The notes: a model not told the origin generated them from the sequence alone. A stretch of DNA of 64,000 nucleotides from Dryocola clanedunensis subsp. sulfonylureivorans (GCF_016756775.1 NZ_JAERMU010000001.1:62001-126000), one strand, 5' to 3'; counted from the stretch's first letter, positions 1 to 10,079 are shown. Program-made: numbers and translations.

Positions 1-699
1 CGCCTGCTCCAGCTTCTGGGCAAGGTCGCTTACGTCCATGCGCGCGAAGCGGTCAGTTTTGACCAGCGTGACGGACTGGTAGCCCAGCCCCAGCAGCGCC
101 ATATTCTTCTGCACGGAGAAGTGGGCGTGCTCAGAACAGAACACTTTTATCTTTTTCAGGTTGCCGGTCAGTCCGTCCTGCTGGACGGAGTGCCCCTGGC
201 GCGCAAAGAAAGCGTCGCGCGCCAGCATCAGCCCCATCAGATTACTTTGGGTACCGCCGCTGGTGAAAACGCCGGCATCGCCCGGCTGATAGCCAACCAG
301 GGTGCGCAACCACTCCACCAGCTTCATCTCAATAATGGTGGCCGACGGGCTTTGATCCCAGGAGTCCATGCTCTGGTTGGTGGCGTTAATCAGCACTTCT
401 GCGGCCTGGCCAATCACCAGGCTCGGGCAATGCAAATGCGCCACGCACTGCGGGTGGTGCACCGACAGGCTGTCTTTTAAAAAGTATTCAACGGCGCGTT
501 CGATGGCGGCCTGGTTGCCCAGGCCCTGCGGGTTAAAGTCCAGCCGGATACGTTCGCGCAGTTCGGCAACGCTCTTGCCCTGATACATTTCAGGCTGCTT
601 AAGCCACTGCACAACGGCTTCGCTGCTTTGTGCGATAGCCCGCTGATAGGCCTCAATGCTCTGCAGCGAGGAGGACAGAATTGGGTTTCCCTCAGACAT
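1..699 (-). CDS. ddc: L-2,4-diaminobutyrate decarboxylase, N-terminal part (runs off the window)
   Basis: The minus-strand frame is open from an ATG at 699 to the first base of the window, giving the first 233 residues of a group II PLP-dependent decarboxylase. It contains SVHHPQCVAHLHCPSL and the PLP-site stretch VFTSGGTQSNLMGLM. The PLP-binding lysine and C-terminus lie outside the window. The family enzyme converts L-2,4-diaminobutyrate to 1,3-diaminopropane and CO2 in the cytoplasm. The start ATG shares one base with the TAA of dat (TAATG), so the two genes are probably translationally coupled and form one operon. The aminotransferase next door supports diaminobutyrate over glutamate or tyrosine as substrate. 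Confidence 0.9.
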   Translation of the reverse strand, partial: MSEGNPILSSSLQSIEAYQRAIAQSSEAVVQWLKQPEMYQGKSVAELRERIRLDFNPQGLGNQAAIERAVEYFLKDSLSVHHPQCVAHLHCPSLVIGQAAEVLINATNQSMDSWDQSPSATIIEMKLVEWLRTLVGYQPGDAGVFTSGGTQSNLMGLMLARDAFFARQGHSVQQDGLTGNLKKIKVFCSEHAHFSVQKNMALLGLGYQSVTLVKTDRFARMDVSDLAQKLEQA

Positions 700-2096
700 T
701 ACGCGTACTCCATGCTTACAGACTTCACGCCCGCGCCGACCAGCGCCTGCTCAAATTTGCTGAGGAAAATTCCCAGCTCTTCATGGGTAATGAGCAAGGA
801 CGGCAGCAGACGCAGCACGCTACCGTGACGGCCGCCGCGCTCCAGAATCAGCCCGGCTTCAAAGCATTTTTTCTGCAACAGCGCTGAAAGCTCACCATCT
901 GCCGGATAACAGCCCATATGATCCTGCGGCTCATTCGGCTTAACGATTTCAATACCAATCATTAAGCCCAGGCCACGTACCTGCCCGATAACCGGATAGC
1001 GCAGCTGGAGTTCACCAAGTTTCCCCTTCAGCCATTCGCCCTGCGCCGCGACCTTGCTGGCAACGTCGTTATCTTTCAGCAGCTGGAGCGTTTTAAGCCC
1101 GGTCGCCATTGCCAGCTGGTTGCCGCGGAATGTCCCGGTGTGGTGGCCCGGCTCCCAGGCGTCGAACGTCTTCTTGATGCCCAGTACCGCCAGCGGCAAA
1201 CCTCCCCCCACGGCCTTGGACATCACGATAATATCTGGCTCAATGCCCGCGTGTTCGAAGGCAAAGAATTTGCCCGTACGCGCGAAGCCAGCCTGCACCT
1301 CATCCAGAATCAACAGGATGCCGTGCTCCTGAGTCACCTTGCGGATGCGTTGTAACCATTCGACCGGTGCCGGGTTGACGCCCCCCTCTCCCTGCACCGC
1401 TTCCAGGATCACCGCCGCAGGTTTGCGCACGCCGCTTTCAACGTCGTTTATCAGGTTTTCGAAATAGTAAGTCAGCGCTTTCACGCCAGCCTCACCGCCA
1501 ATGCCCAGCGGACAACGGTACTGGTGCGGATAGGGCATGAACTGTACTTCCGGCATCATGCCGTTGATAGCTTCTTTTGGTGACAGGTTGCCGGTGACGG
1601 ACAGCGCGCCGTGCGTCATGCCGTGGTAAGCGCCAGAGAAGCTAATAATCCCGCTTCTGCCGGTGACTTTTTTCGCGAGTTTTAAAGCCGCTTCTACCGC
1701 ATCCGCGCCGCTTGGGCCGGTGAACTGCAGGCAGTACTCTTTCCCCTGGCCGGGTAATAAAGAGAGTAAGTAGGCGGAAAACTGGTCTTTCAGGGGGGTA
1801 GTCAGGTCCAGTGTATGTAACGGCAAGCCGCTGGTAAGGACATTTTGGATGCTTTGCAGTACGTCAGGGTGATTGTGGCCCAGCGCCAGCGTTCCCGCGC
1901 CGGCCAGACAGTCAAGATAGTGATTGTTCTCAACGTCGGTTATCCACACGCCTTCGGCTTTTGCTATAGCCAGCGGCAGCTTACGCGGATAACTCCTGAC
2001 ATTCGATTCATATTCAGCCTGTCTTGCTAAATAAGCCTCGTTGTTACCATTTAATGAATTTGCACCTAAAGTATCAATACGGACTTTATCCGTCAT
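699..2096 (-). CDS. dat: Diaminobutyrate--2-oxoglutarate aminotransferase
   Basis: Class III PLP-dependent aminotransferase of about 465 residues. It makes L-2,4-diaminobutyrate from aspartate semialdehyde and glutamate, the step before Ddc in 1,3-diaminopropane synthesis. Visible family features are [32 protein letters not shown] and the PLP-lysine region [16 protein letters not shown]. The frame stays open upstream to 2225, but that extension looks unlike the family. AGGAG lies 7 bases before the ATG at 2096, and an ATG at 2099 is the alternative. Its TAA overlaps the ATG of ddc. E. coli K-12 lacks this pair as far as I recall. Confidence 0.93.
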   Translation of the reverse strand: MTDKVRIDTLGANSLNGNNEAYLARQAEYESNVRSYPRKLPLAIAKAEGVWITDVENNHYLDCLAGAGTLALGHNHPDVLQSIQNVLTSGLPLHTLDLTTPLKDQFSAYLLSLLPGQGKEYCLQFTGPSGADAVEAALKLAKKVTGRSGIISFSGAYHGMTHGALSVTGNLSPKEAINGMMPEVQFMPYPHQYRCPLGIGGEAGVKALTYYFENLINDVESGVRKPAAVILEAVQGEGGVNPAPVEWLQRIRKVTQEHGILLILDEVQAGFARTGKFFAFEHAGIEPDIIVMSKAVGGGLPLAVLGIKKTFDAWEPGHHTGTFRGNQLAMATGLKTLQLLKDNDVASKVAAQGEWLKGKLGELQLRYPVIGQVRGLGLMIGIEIVKPNEPQDHMGCYPADGELSALLQKKCFEAGLILERGGRHGSVLRLLPSLLITHEELGIFLSKFEQALVGAGVKSVSMEYA

Positions 2097-2099
2097 CAT

Positions 2100-2883
2100 A
2101 TCACTCCTACAACTGGGGTTATTTGTAGCGCCACAGTTGAATAATTGAAATAGAAAAGTAACGAGCATGGGAAAAACGCGGCCAATATAGAGCCTTTTCG
2201 CCCGTGGCTCAATCATTAATTTCACTCCGAAATGATTTATTTATTACTTAAAGATCAATGGATTAATTTGTTTTTGGCCTTTCGTGCTGCGATAAGACCC
2301 TTACGTGGCTATTAATTTCAAATGTAAAATTTTCTTCACGTAACCTGTTGCCTTGCGTAAGGTGAGCAATGTCTTAAGTCTGCATTTAATTATCAGACGA
2401 TGACGTGGCGTTATCGGAACCTATATTTTAAACTTATTTAGCGAGGGGATAATAAAGCCAGCCTTTATAGTTTAAGGCGCTTTAATCTGGTGCCGTTATG
2501 AAATTCGAAACAGCGAAATTCTGAATTAAGAATATCCTCAGCTCAAATTTTTAAAAGTACTATAGATGGAATTTTCATCGCCGTGACCAGGCAGAGAACA
2601 AACCTTTTATCTAATTGATATTAAACAAGATAAAAACTGCACACGCCCAATAGCAGACATTTCAATCCTGACAAAACAGAGCATTTAAACAGCATTCATT
2701 TTGTCAGATTTCGGTTCAGTTGGATGACTGCCTCGTTTAATGTTGAAGCGACGTTATCTCACCATTGAATTGTTAATCAGGCTATGTAAAATCACCGCTA
2801 CTATGTTTATTCTACAGGCTTAATTTTCTATCCCGGGTCAGGACTTCCCTGCCCAGACGATAAAATTTTCAGGGAAAGTCACG
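2100..2883. other. AT-rich intergenic region between divergent dat and the SH3 lipoprotein gene
   Basis: About 780 bases with no convincing gene. It is clearly richer in A/T than the genes on either side. It must hold the dat-ddc promoter (leftward) and the promoter of the rightward three-gene set. I could not pick a clear -35/-10 pair, operator or RNA. The leftward frame over 2100-2225 is an upstream extension of dat with no ribosome-binding signal and is not treated as coding. Confidence 0.5.
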
Positions 2884-3378
2884 ATGAAATTGCGAAATCT
2901 GTTAGCCCTTCTTGTCGTCACCAGCATTGTTGGCTGCAAAGCCCCGGCTCCCACCATGACGGATGACACTATTGTAACTAGCGTGGTGAACGGCGTGACG
3001 CTCACACACCGCTATGCCGTCGCTGCACCAGGCGAATTTACGCCTGTTAACGCTGATTACCGCGCTATGTATGCAGGTTCGATTCTGAGTAAACCAGATT
3101 TCGGCGGCAAGGTTATCGGCCAGCTCGAAAATGGCCAGACCTATACTGTTCTGGGCCAGGTTGAACACTCGTGGCTCGCCGTAGCGGAAAAGGATAAGCA
3201 GATCATGGTGGGTTACGTCCCTATGCGTGCGCTGGTCAAGAGCGAACTCTACGCCCAGACGCTGAAAAAAGATCGCCCTCGCCCTCGCAAAGCGGCTAAA
3301 AAAACGACCTGTGTTGCCGTAGATGACGCAAGTAAAGCCTGCCAGAACGCCAACAGCGGCACCTGGATCATTGACTAG
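2884..3378 (+). CDS. SH3-like-domain lipoprotein of unknown function
   Basis: 164 residues. The N-terminus is a lipoprotein signal, with a hydrophobic stretch ending in SIVGC and the lipidated Cys at residue 18. Residues of about 58-115 (YRAMYAGSILSKPDFGGKV ... GYVPMRALV) resemble a bacterial SH3 (SH3b) fold. The tail is basic (KKDRPRPRKAAKK) with two Cys. The start ATG follows AGGGAAAG. Lys at position +2 suggests outer-membrane sorting. It is the first of three rightward genes ending in a membrane kinase-like protein, so a sensory or adaptor role is an inference. I do not recognise a named orthologue. Confidence 0.8.
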   Translation: MKLRNLLALLVVTSIVGCKAPAPTMTDDTIVTSVVNGVTLTHRYAVAAPGEFTPVNADYRAMYAGSILSKPDFGGKVIGQLENGQTYTVLGQVEHSWLAVAEKDKQIMVGYVPMRALVKSELYAQTLKKDRPRPRKAAKKTTCVAVDDASKACQNANSGTWIID

Positions 3379-3504
3379 CCAGCTCATCTCGCAGAAAAGA
3401 AAGATTTAAAACAAAAAGTTACCATGAGAATATAGGCGCGCGCCCGGCAACCTTTTTGCCCTGTTCGCGCGCTACTCATCATTCACTTTGGCTCAAGGAT
3501 TACT

Positions 3505-4455
3505 ATGAAACTCTGGCTTTCAGGCGTTGCGTTGCTGCTGGCATCAACCACCGTGTGGGCAGGGAATTATCGTCTTGTGCAGTCCCCTTCCCAGAAGCTG
3601 GACGTCTGGATCGACAACATAAAAAATAACTCGCCGCAAAGCTGGTGCGATACTGAGCTTCCTCTGCGTATTGTTGCCCATGGTGATAAAACCCCCTCGA
3701 TCCTGAACAACTTTATGCCCCGCCTGGGGACTTTGCTGGAAAGCCAGTGCGGAAAAATAGAGCTGGTTAACTGGCGTATGGAAGATGAGCATGGCGATAC
3801 CCTTGCTTTTGGCACCGCCACTAAAAACAGCGACTGGGCGGTCACCGTTGCGCCAGTGATTACAGAAAACACGACCTCCGCCGAGCAGGCTAAAGAGATG
3901 TCTCCCCCGGCGGATCGGACGCCATGGCAGGAATTCACCTTGCAGGATGGTTGCCACCTTCGCACCTTCTGGGAAGGGAATGAAAACGCCTCCGCGCTGT
4001 TTATCCCCGACGGGAAATGTGAAAAAGGCGGCTGGCTTAACGGCCGTAGTGAAGTTATCCAGAGCGGTAAGAACGGTGAAAAACGCCTTGAGATGACCTT
4101 CGTGCATGGCTTCCCGGTCAGCGGTTTAAGCAATAACGCCAATGCCGATACCCTGCTGATCACCAGCCTGAACAACGAGCGCATGGTAGTGAGCAACGAG
4201 CACGCGCCGCTTAGCTGGATGATCCTGCCCTATAAGCCCGAGCTGAACGGCTGGCAAACGACCGGCACCATCGCCGTAGAAGTTCCGCGTGAAATGGCAC
4301 TCGATGAGTCACGCCTGCAAACCCGGCTAAACGAGATCCGTAAAGTGTGGTCTGCCTGGCTTGAACCGGACACCACCATTACGCTTTTGTTGATTGACTC
4401 CCTGCATCCGCAGCTGCGGGACCCGGCAGTCGGCGCATGGCGCGCCCAGAAATAG
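3505..4455 (+). CDS. Secreted protein of unknown function in the kinase-like module
   Basis: 316 residues with a Sec signal peptide (MKLWLSGVALLLASTTVWA, likely cleaved after residue 19), so the protein is periplasmic or surface exposed. The start follows AAGGATTACT. Cys at about residues 48, 82, 150 and 173 could form disulfides. The middle part (GCHLRTFWEGNENA ... KGGWLNGRSEVIQSGKNGEKR) has a Gly/Asn-rich beta pattern slightly like MORN-type repeats, but this is weak. It lies 126 bases after the SH3-like lipoprotein gene and 36 bases before the kinase-like gene, so all three may be co-transcribed. Function not recognised. Confidence 0.78.
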   Translation: MKLWLSGVALLLASTTVWAGNYRLVQSPSQKLDVWIDNIKNNSPQSWCDTELPLRIVAHGDKTPSILNNFMPRLGTLLESQCGKIELVNWRMEDEHGDTLAFGTATKNSDWAVTVAPVITENTTSAEQAKEMSPPADRTPWQEFTLQDGCHLRTFWEGNENASALFIPDGKCEKGGWLNGRSEVIQSGKNGEKRLEMTFVHGFPVSGLSNNANADTLLITSLNNERMVVSNEHAPLSWMILPYKPELNGWQTTGTIAVEVPREMALDESRLQTRLNEIRKVWSAWLEPDTTITLLLIDSLHPQLRDPAVGAWRAQK

Positions 4456-4491
4456 TCCGAAAACTTTTTAATTTTGAGCAGAGAAAGCATC

Positions 4492-5865
4492 ATGATAGTT
4501 AACGACTACACACCAGGGATCCCCGACGCTCTGCCGCCCGGTTATCGCTTTGACGACTTTGAAATTCAGGAGGTCCTCGACTCGAGTAACACAGGTATTG
4601 TCTACCGTGCCTGGGACCATCAGCTGGAACGTGCGATTGCCATTCGCGAATTCATGCCCCGCGCCCTCACCGTGCGCAGCGACGATATGCGCCTGGTGCT
4701 GCGCAGCAAACAGGACAGTGTGGAGTTCACCACCGGCCTGAACCGCTTTATTCAGGAAGCGCGGCAGCTCGCACACTTCAACCATCCAAACCTACTCCAG
4801 GTGCTGCGCTTCTGGTCGCTGAATGACACGGCCTACACGGCGACGCTGTTTTACAGCGGCATCTCCCTTGCGGAACTGCTTCAGCAGCAGCCCGATATCA
4901 TCGATGAAAGCTGGCTGCGACGCATGCTGCCCATGTTGTGCAGTGCTCTGGCTGCGCTACACAGCGGCGGTTACATCCATCGCGACCTGTCATTAAAAAG
5001 CGTGCAGATCCAGGATAACGGCACGCCTTTGCTGCTCAACTTTGCCGCCTCCCGGCGCAATGCCAGCGGGATGAGCGACGAAAGCAAAACCTTGCTGCAC
5101 CCGGGCTTTGCACCGCTGGAACAATACACCGAAGACCTTGAGAATCAGCTTGGCCCGTGGACGGATATCTATGCCCTCGGCGCCATTCTCTATACGCTGA
5201 TAACAGGCAATACGCCGCAGGCGAGCGTGGCGCGCAGCATTCAGGATACCTGCATACCTCTTGTGCAAAGTGAGATTCAGGGCTATTCCACCAGCCTCCT
5301 GCAGGCAATAGATCAGGCGCTGTCGCTTAAACCGGAAGATCGCCCGCAATCTATCGAAGAGTTTGCCGCCATAGCCGACATTCCGTCAGATGAACCGGGC
5401 GAGTTCGCGTACGCAAAAAAGCCCGGGACGATGCTGGTCGCAGTGGACGAAGAGGTGGACTCTGCCACCCTGCCTGTCTGGAAGAAATATCAGGCACCGT
5501 TACAGATAGCCGCAGGCGTCGTGGTCGGCGTGATTGTTGGCGCTTTGCTGTTTGGCCGCTCCACGCCATCGGGGACGGAACCCACAGTAGCAAACGTAGC
5601 TGAACCAGCAAAAACGACGCTGAAAGCAAAAGCCGCGCCCGCAGCAGGTGAGCTGCTCGCACGCGTTTACGTACGTGTTCAGGAAGGCGATGATATGGAA
5701 ATCAACGGCAAACCCCAGAAAAGTGTCCCAACAACCAACGGCTACGGCATCCTGCAACTCCCGGCGGGCAAGTACGACATTATGCTCCGCAATCAGAGCG
5801 GCAACCGCTCCATGTCGCTTACCGTCGACAAACCAGGGACCTGGCTGCTGAATCCTCAGGGTTAA
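4492..5865 (+). CDS. Membrane-anchored serine/threonine kinase-like protein, predicted pseudokinase
   Basis: 457 residues from the ATG at 4492; an in-frame TTG at 4474 is less likely. Residues here are numbered from that TTG. A bacterial Ser/Thr kinase fold spans about 25-300: degenerate Gly loop (LDSSNTGIVYRA), IAIREF where VAIK is usual (Lys to Arg58), HRDLSLKSV in the catalytic loop (Asp171 kept, Lys to Ser173, Asn to Ser176), LNFA in place of DFG (Asp to Asn189), GFAPLEQY, and TDIYALGAILYTLITG. A transmembrane helix follows at about 343-360, then an Ala/Pro/Lys linker and a small beta domain (PEGA-like) outside. Loss of the VAIK Lys and DFG Asp predicts no normal kinase activity. T6SS-type PpkA kinases share the overall layout, but no secretion genes are nearby. 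Confidence 0.85.
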   Translation: MIVNDYTPGIPDALPPGYRFDDFEIQEVLDSSNTGIVYRAWDHQLERAIAIREFMPRALTVRSDDMRLVLRSKQDSVEFTTGLNRFIQEARQLAHFNHPNLLQVLRFWSLNDTAYTATLFYSGISLAELLQQQPDIIDESWLRRMLPMLCSALAALHSGGYIHRDLSLKSVQIQDNGTPLLLNFAASRRNASGMSDESKTLLHPGFAPLEQYTEDLENQLGPWTDIYALGAILYTLITGNTPQASVARSIQDTCIPLVQSEIQGYSTSLLQAIDQALSLKPEDRPQSIEEFAAIADIPSDEPGEFAYAKKPGTMLVAVDEEVDSATLPVWKKYQAPLQIAAGVVVGVIVGALLFGRSTPSGTEPTVANVAEPAKTTLKAKAAPAAGELLARVYVRVQEGDDMEINGKPQKSVPTTNGYGILQLPAGKYDIMLRNQSGNRSMSLTVDKPGTWLLNPQG

Positions 5866-6004
5866 AACAGGTATGGAAGGTAAATACTCTGCTTTCTTCA
5901 TTTTTGCTGGCGGGCAGCATACGGTGAAGCAGAAATTCGTCTAAGGTTTTCATATGGTTGATCGCGACAACCTTTCGCCGCGGTCCTGCAAAGGAGAACA
6001 ATAG

Positions 6005-7717
6005 ATGATAAATCCTGTTTTGCGCCGTCCTCGTACGTTGCTGCTTGCTATACAGATGGCGCTGGGCTGCGCCTTCATCACCTTCACCCTCCCGGCCGTT
6101 GCCGACGAGACGCCTCAGCTTCGCACACAGCCTCAGCCGCCCGATGTGCTGCTTGGGCCGCTGTTTACCGACGTACAAACTGCGAAGCTGTTCCCGGATC
6201 AGAAAACTTTCGCCGATGCTGTGCCTAATGGCGACCCGCTGATGATTCTTGCCGACTATCGCATGCAGAGAAATCAGTCTGGCTTCGACCTGAAGCATTT
6301 TGTGAAAGTGAATTTCATCCTGCCGAAAGAAGCCGAAAAATATGTCCCGCCGAAGGGGCAAACCCTGCGCGAGCACATAGACGACTTATGGCCGGTGCTG
6401 ACCCGTACCACCGACAGCGTGGGCAAATGGGACTCCCTGCTGCCGCTGCCGAAGCCTTACGTCGTGCCGGGTGGACGCTTCCGCGAGGTCTATTACTGGG
6501 ACAGTTACTTCACCATGCTGGGCCTGGCGGAAAGTGGTCACTGGGACAAAGTGCAGGATATGACCGATAACTTTGCCAGCGAAATAGACACGTGGGGACA
6601 CATTCCTAATGGCAACCGTAGTTATTACCTTAGCCGCTCGCAGCCGCCGTTCTTCGCGTTTATGGTTGAGCTGCTCGCCAGCCACGATGGCAATGAGGTC
6701 TACAGTAAATACCTGCCGCAGCTTAAGCAGGAGTACGCATACTGGATGGAGGGAAGCGATACGCTGAGCGCAGGCCAGACGAACAAGCGCGTGGTGAAAC
6801 TCAAAGACGGGGCAATTCTCAACCGCTACTGGGACGATCGGGATACTCCGCGTACCGAATCGTATCTGGACGATGTGACGACCGCGAAAAACAATCCGAA
6901 CCGCCCTGCTACTGAGATCTACCGTGACCTGCGTGCCGGCGCGGCATCCGGCTGGGACTTCAGCTCGCGCTGGATGGACAACCCTGAACAGCTTGGTTCA
7001 ATTCGCACCACGTCTATCGTGCCGGTCGATTTGAATGCTCTGATGTACCAGCTCGAGAAAACGCTGGCCCATGCCAGCCAGGTAGCGAAGGATGAAACAG
7101 GGGCCGCACAATATCAAAAACTGGCGGAAGACCGCCAGAAGGCTATCGAAGCTAATATGTGGAACGCCAGAGAGGGCTGGTATGCGGATTACGATCTTAA
7201 ACGTAACGCCGTGCGCAGCCAGCTGACCGCCGCCGCGCTGTTCCCGCTCTATGTGCACGTGGCCTCGAAAGAGCGCGCCGATAAAATGGCGACGGCGACG
7301 CGCGCTCAGCTCCTCAAAGCGGGCGGTCTTGCCACCACCAACGTGAAGTCAGGTCAACAATGGGATGCACCAAATGGATGGGCGCCGCTGCAATGGGTGG
7401 CCAGCGAAGGGCTGCAAAACTACGGCCACAAAGACCTGGCCATGGAAGTCACCTGGCGCTTCCTGACCAACGTTCAGCACACCTATAACCGCGAGCAAAA
7501 ACTGGTGGAGAAATATGATGTCTCAACCACCGGGACAGGCGGTGGCGGGGGTGAATATCCGCTGCAGGACGGCTTCGGCTGGACGAACGGCGTGACGCTG
7601 AAAATGCTGGATATGCTGTGCGGGACGGAAAAACCGTGTGATTCCACGCCGGATAAACTGCCTTCGGCAACAGCCGGACCGGTGACGGAAACCGCGCCCG
7701 TGAAAGTTACGCAATAG
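6005..7717 (+). CDS. treA: Periplasmic trehalase
   Basis: 570 residues, glycoside hydrolase family 37. It cleaves periplasmic alpha,alpha-trehalose to two glucose, allowing growth on trehalose at high osmolarity. The signal peptide runs to about residue 33 (TLPAVADE). Trehalase signature 1 ([14 protein letters not shown]) is near residue 155 and signature 2 ([10 protein letters not shown]) near 453, followed by a glycine run before [20 protein letters not shown] precedes the ATG at 6005. Length and ends fit the E. coli protein. A REP-like hairpin follows the stop. Confidence 0.97.
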   Translation: MINPVLRRPRTLLLAIQMALGCAFITFTLPAVADETPQLRTQPQPPDVLLGPLFTDVQTAKLFPDQKTFADAVPNGDPLMILADYRMQRNQSGFDLKHFVKVNFILPKEAEKYVPPKGQTLREHIDDLWPVLTRTTDSVGKWDSLLPLPKPYVVPGGRFREVYYWDSYFTMLGLAESGHWDKVQDMTDNFASEIDTWGHIPNGNRSYYLSRSQPPFFAFMVELLASHDGNEVYSKYLPQLKQEYAYWMEGSDTLSAGQTNKRVVKLKDGAILNRYWDDRDTPRTESYLDDVTTAKNNPNRPATEIYRDLRAGAASGWDFSSRWMDNPEQLGSIRTTSIVPVDLNALMYQLEKTLAHASQVAKDETGAAQYQKLAEDRQKAIEANMWNAREGWYADYDLKRNAVRSQLTAAALFPLYVHVASKERADKMATATRAQLLKAGGLATTNVKSGQQWDAPNGWAPLQWVASEGLQNYGHKDLAMEVTWRFLTNVQHTYNREQKLVEKYDVSTTGTGGGGGEYPLQDGFGWTNGVTLKMLDMLCGTEKPCDSTPDKLPSATAGPVTETAPVKVTQ

Positions 7718-7736
7718 CGATAGCGTTCGAAAAACC

Positions 7737-7773
7737 GCAGCGTCATCCAATACTTCCCGAAGGATGACGCTGC
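7737..7773. repeat. REP-like hairpin after treA
   Basis: Perfect 12-bp inverted repeat, GCAGCGTCATCC at 7737-7748 and its complement at 7762-7773, with a 13-base loop. The arm carries the GGATGACGCTGC core that recurs in the other REP-type units of this window. It may also stop treA transcripts or protect their 3' end. Confidence 0.8.
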
Positions 7774-7830
7774 CGGCTCCCCCCTCTCAGCATCCCTTTC
7801 CCGTCAAAATTCGCACTTGTTTCGCGTAAC

Positions 7831-7849
7831 AATAACGATAATAATTCGC
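7831..7849 (+). promoter_or_regulatory. Putative Fur box upstream of foxA
   Basis: AATAACGATAATAATTCGC matches 14 of 19 positions of the Fur consensus GATAATGATAATCATTATC. It lies 40 bases before the foxA start, in a likely promoter region. Iron repression is expected for a siderophore receptor. Confidence 0.7.
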
Positions 7850-7888
7850 ATTCCTTAAATTCAATACCTTCTCGGAACTACGAAAACA

Positions 7889-10066
7889 ATGAAACTGGGA
7901 TTCACCGTAAAGCGCTCTGCTTTACTTTGCGCGCTTGCCCTTGCCGCTCCGGCATACGTTATGGCAGAGGAAACCATCGTCGTTACCGCAAAACCGGCGG
8001 AAACATCCACCAGCCCGACTGAGGGTTACACCGCGACCGTTAGCCGTGGCGCAACCAAAACCGATGAGCCGCTGATCACCACCGGGCAATCCGTTTCCGT
8101 CGTCACGCGCCAGCAGATGGACGACCAGGGTGCACTTTCCGTGAACAGCGCGCTGAACTACACCCCGGGTGCTTTCACAGGTTTTGCGGGTGGCGCAACC
8201 CGTTACGACACCGTCGCCCTGCGCGGCTTCCACGGCGGCGATGTCAATAATACCTTCCTCGACGGCCTGCGCCTGATGAGCGACGGCGGCAGCTATAACG
8301 TGATTCAGGTGGATCCGTGGTTCCTGGAGCGTATTGACGTGATTAAGGGCCCCTCCTCGGCGCTTTACGGGCAAACCATCCCGGGCGGCCTGGTGATGGA
8401 AACCTCCAAACGCCCGCAGTTCAGTGAAGAGGGCCACGTGCGTGCGATGTACGGCAACAACGCTACCACCGGTACGGGGTTCGATTACACCAACGCCATT
8501 AACAACGAGTGGGCATACCGCATTACCGGGATGACGAAGAATTCCGACACCCAGTATGAAAATACCCGGGAAGAGAGCTATGCCATCTCCCCTTCCGTGC
8601 TTTGGCAGCCCGATGAGAATACCTCGCTGCTGCTGCGCGCCTATCTGCAGAAAGATCCCTCCGGCGGCTTCCACGGTTCGGTTCCTGCGGACGGCAGCAT
8701 TTACTCCACTACGGGCCGTAAAATCAGCACCGGCTTGTCTGACGTCGAGCCCGGCAACGATGAGTTCAAGCGCCACGAGCAGATTTACAGCTACGAATTC
8801 GCCCACAGCTTCAACGACGTCTGGGCTTTCCGCTCCAACGCCAGCTATACGCACTCCAACGTTGGTCTGAAACAGGCCTACCAGATTGGCTGGGCGGACG
8901 CGGCGCACAATGAACTGTCCCGTTATTACAGCGGAGAAACCTCCTCGCTTGACGCGTGGGCGATAGATAACCAGCTGGAGGCAGATTTTGCTACCGGCGA
9001 GTTGGATCATAAGGTCGTACTGGGCGCTGAATACCATAAGTTCACCAACGATCTGACCGATGACTCGGCCTACACCACTAACCTCAACCCGTGGACGGGC
9101 GAGTCCGGCGGTCCTGGCGGCTTCTACTATTACGATCCGCGCGACCCGACCTACGCCACCATCAACCAGGGGCTGTTGACCAAATCCGGCAGACGCCAGT
9201 ATGAACAAAGCGGCGTTTATCTGCAGGACGACATGGCCTGGAACAGGTGGCACATGACCCTTTCCGGGCGCTATGACCATATCGTGACGAAAAGCCATAT
9301 CGTCGCACCGGCCATTGAGAGCGACGTCACCGACAACCGCACGGACGACCACTTCAGCGGCAGAGCCTCCTTACTCTACGCCTTCGAGAATGGGATCTCC
9401 CCGTACGTCAGCTACAGCCAGGCCATTACCCCGCAGGTGCTGCCGGATGCTCAGGGCAAGCTTCTTAAGCCAACTACCGCCGAGCAGTACGAAGCTGGGG
9501 TGAAGTATCAGCCTGTTGGCACGGCCGATATGTACACCGTCGCGCTGTATGACCTGACGCAAAAAGATGTCGGCAACCGCGTGGTTCAGGGCAGCTACTA
9601 CGAGCCAGCCGGTAAGGTTCACTCGCAGGGTATCGAGCTGGAAGCCCGCTCGAACTGGACCGAGCGTTTCTCTACCATCGCGGGTTATACATACAACAAG
9701 GTGCGCTTCAAGGATGCCATCGACGGCAACGACGGCAATACGCCGTACGTCACGCCAGACCAGATGGCGAGCCTGTGGGGCCTGTTCAAAGCAGACCTGG
9801 GCATCAGCATGGGCGCGGGCGTGCGCTACATCGGCAAGCAGTGGGCGGATAACGAAAACACCCTGCGCGTGCCGTCCGTCACGCTGTTTGACGCAATGGT
9901 ACGTGCCGATATGGGCGCGTGGACGCCAGCGTTGAAAGGCGCTTTCGTGCAGGTTAACGCCACCAACCTGACGGGCCGCGATTACGTTGCGGGCTGCTAC
10001 GGCACCGGCTACTGCTACTGGGGTGCCGAGCGCTCCGTCATTGCCACCGTGGGGTACGATTTCTAA
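7889..10066 (+). CDS. foxA: TonB-dependent ferrioxamine siderophore receptor
   Basis: 725 residues. The signal peptide is about 26 residues (ends AYVMA), followed by a TonB box (ETIVVTA). The plug domain contains ATRYDTVALRGFHGGDVN and ERIDVIKGPSSALYGQ; a 22-strand-type barrel follows, ending in a terminal Phe (ATVGYDF). Long stretches match the Salmonella/Klebsiella FoxA proteins as I remember them, including AACYSTSYCYWGAERSV-like residues near the end (here AGCYGTGYCYWGAERS). It imports ferrioxamine B with TonB-ExbBD energy. No periplasmic binding or reductase gene is adjacent, so uptake beyond the outer membrane must rely on genes elsewhere. Confidence 0.9.
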   Translation: MKLGFTVKRSALLCALALAAPAYVMAEETIVVTAKPAETSTSPTEGYTATVSRGATKTDEPLITTGQSVSVVTRQQMDDQGALSVNSALNYTPGAFTGFAGGATRYDTVALRGFHGGDVNNTFLDGLRLMSDGGSYNVIQVDPWFLERIDVIKGPSSALYGQTIPGGLVMETSKRPQFSEEGHVRAMYGNNATTGTGFDYTNAINNEWAYRITGMTKNSDTQYENTREESYAISPSVLWQPDENTSLLLRAYLQKDPSGGFHGSVPADGSIYSTTGRKISTGLSDVEPGNDEFKRHEQIYSYEFAHSFNDVWAFRSNASYTHSNVGLKQAYQIGWADAAHNELSRYYSGETSSLDAWAIDNQLEADFATGELDHKVVLGAEYHKFTNDLTDDSAYTTNLNPWTGESGGPGGFYYYDPRDPTYATINQGLLTKSGRRQYEQSGVYLQDDMAWNRWHMTLSGRYDHIVTKSHIVAPAIESDVTDNRTDDHFSGRASLLYAFENGISPYVSYSQAITPQVLPDAQGKLLKPTTAEQYEAGVKYQPVGTADMYTVALYDLTQKDVGNRVVQGSYYEPAGKVHSQGIELEARSNWTERFSTIAGYTYNKVRFKDAIDGNDGNTPYVTPDQMASLWGLFKADLGISMGAGVRYIGKQWADNENTLRVPSVTLFDAMVRADMGAWTPALKGAFVQVNATNLTGRDYVAGCYGTGYCYWGAERSVIATVGYDF

Positions 10067-10079
10067 AACTGTCGGACGG

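Noticed and set aside
4492-5865. Type VI secretion kinase PpkA
   Set aside because: No secretion-system gene is in the window and the catalytic residues are altered; overall layout alone is not enough.
7922-9352. Leftward open frame of 476 codons inside foxA
   Set aside because: Antisense shadow of foxA, with the repetitive Val/Gly/Arg composition typical of complementary frames of high-GC genes.
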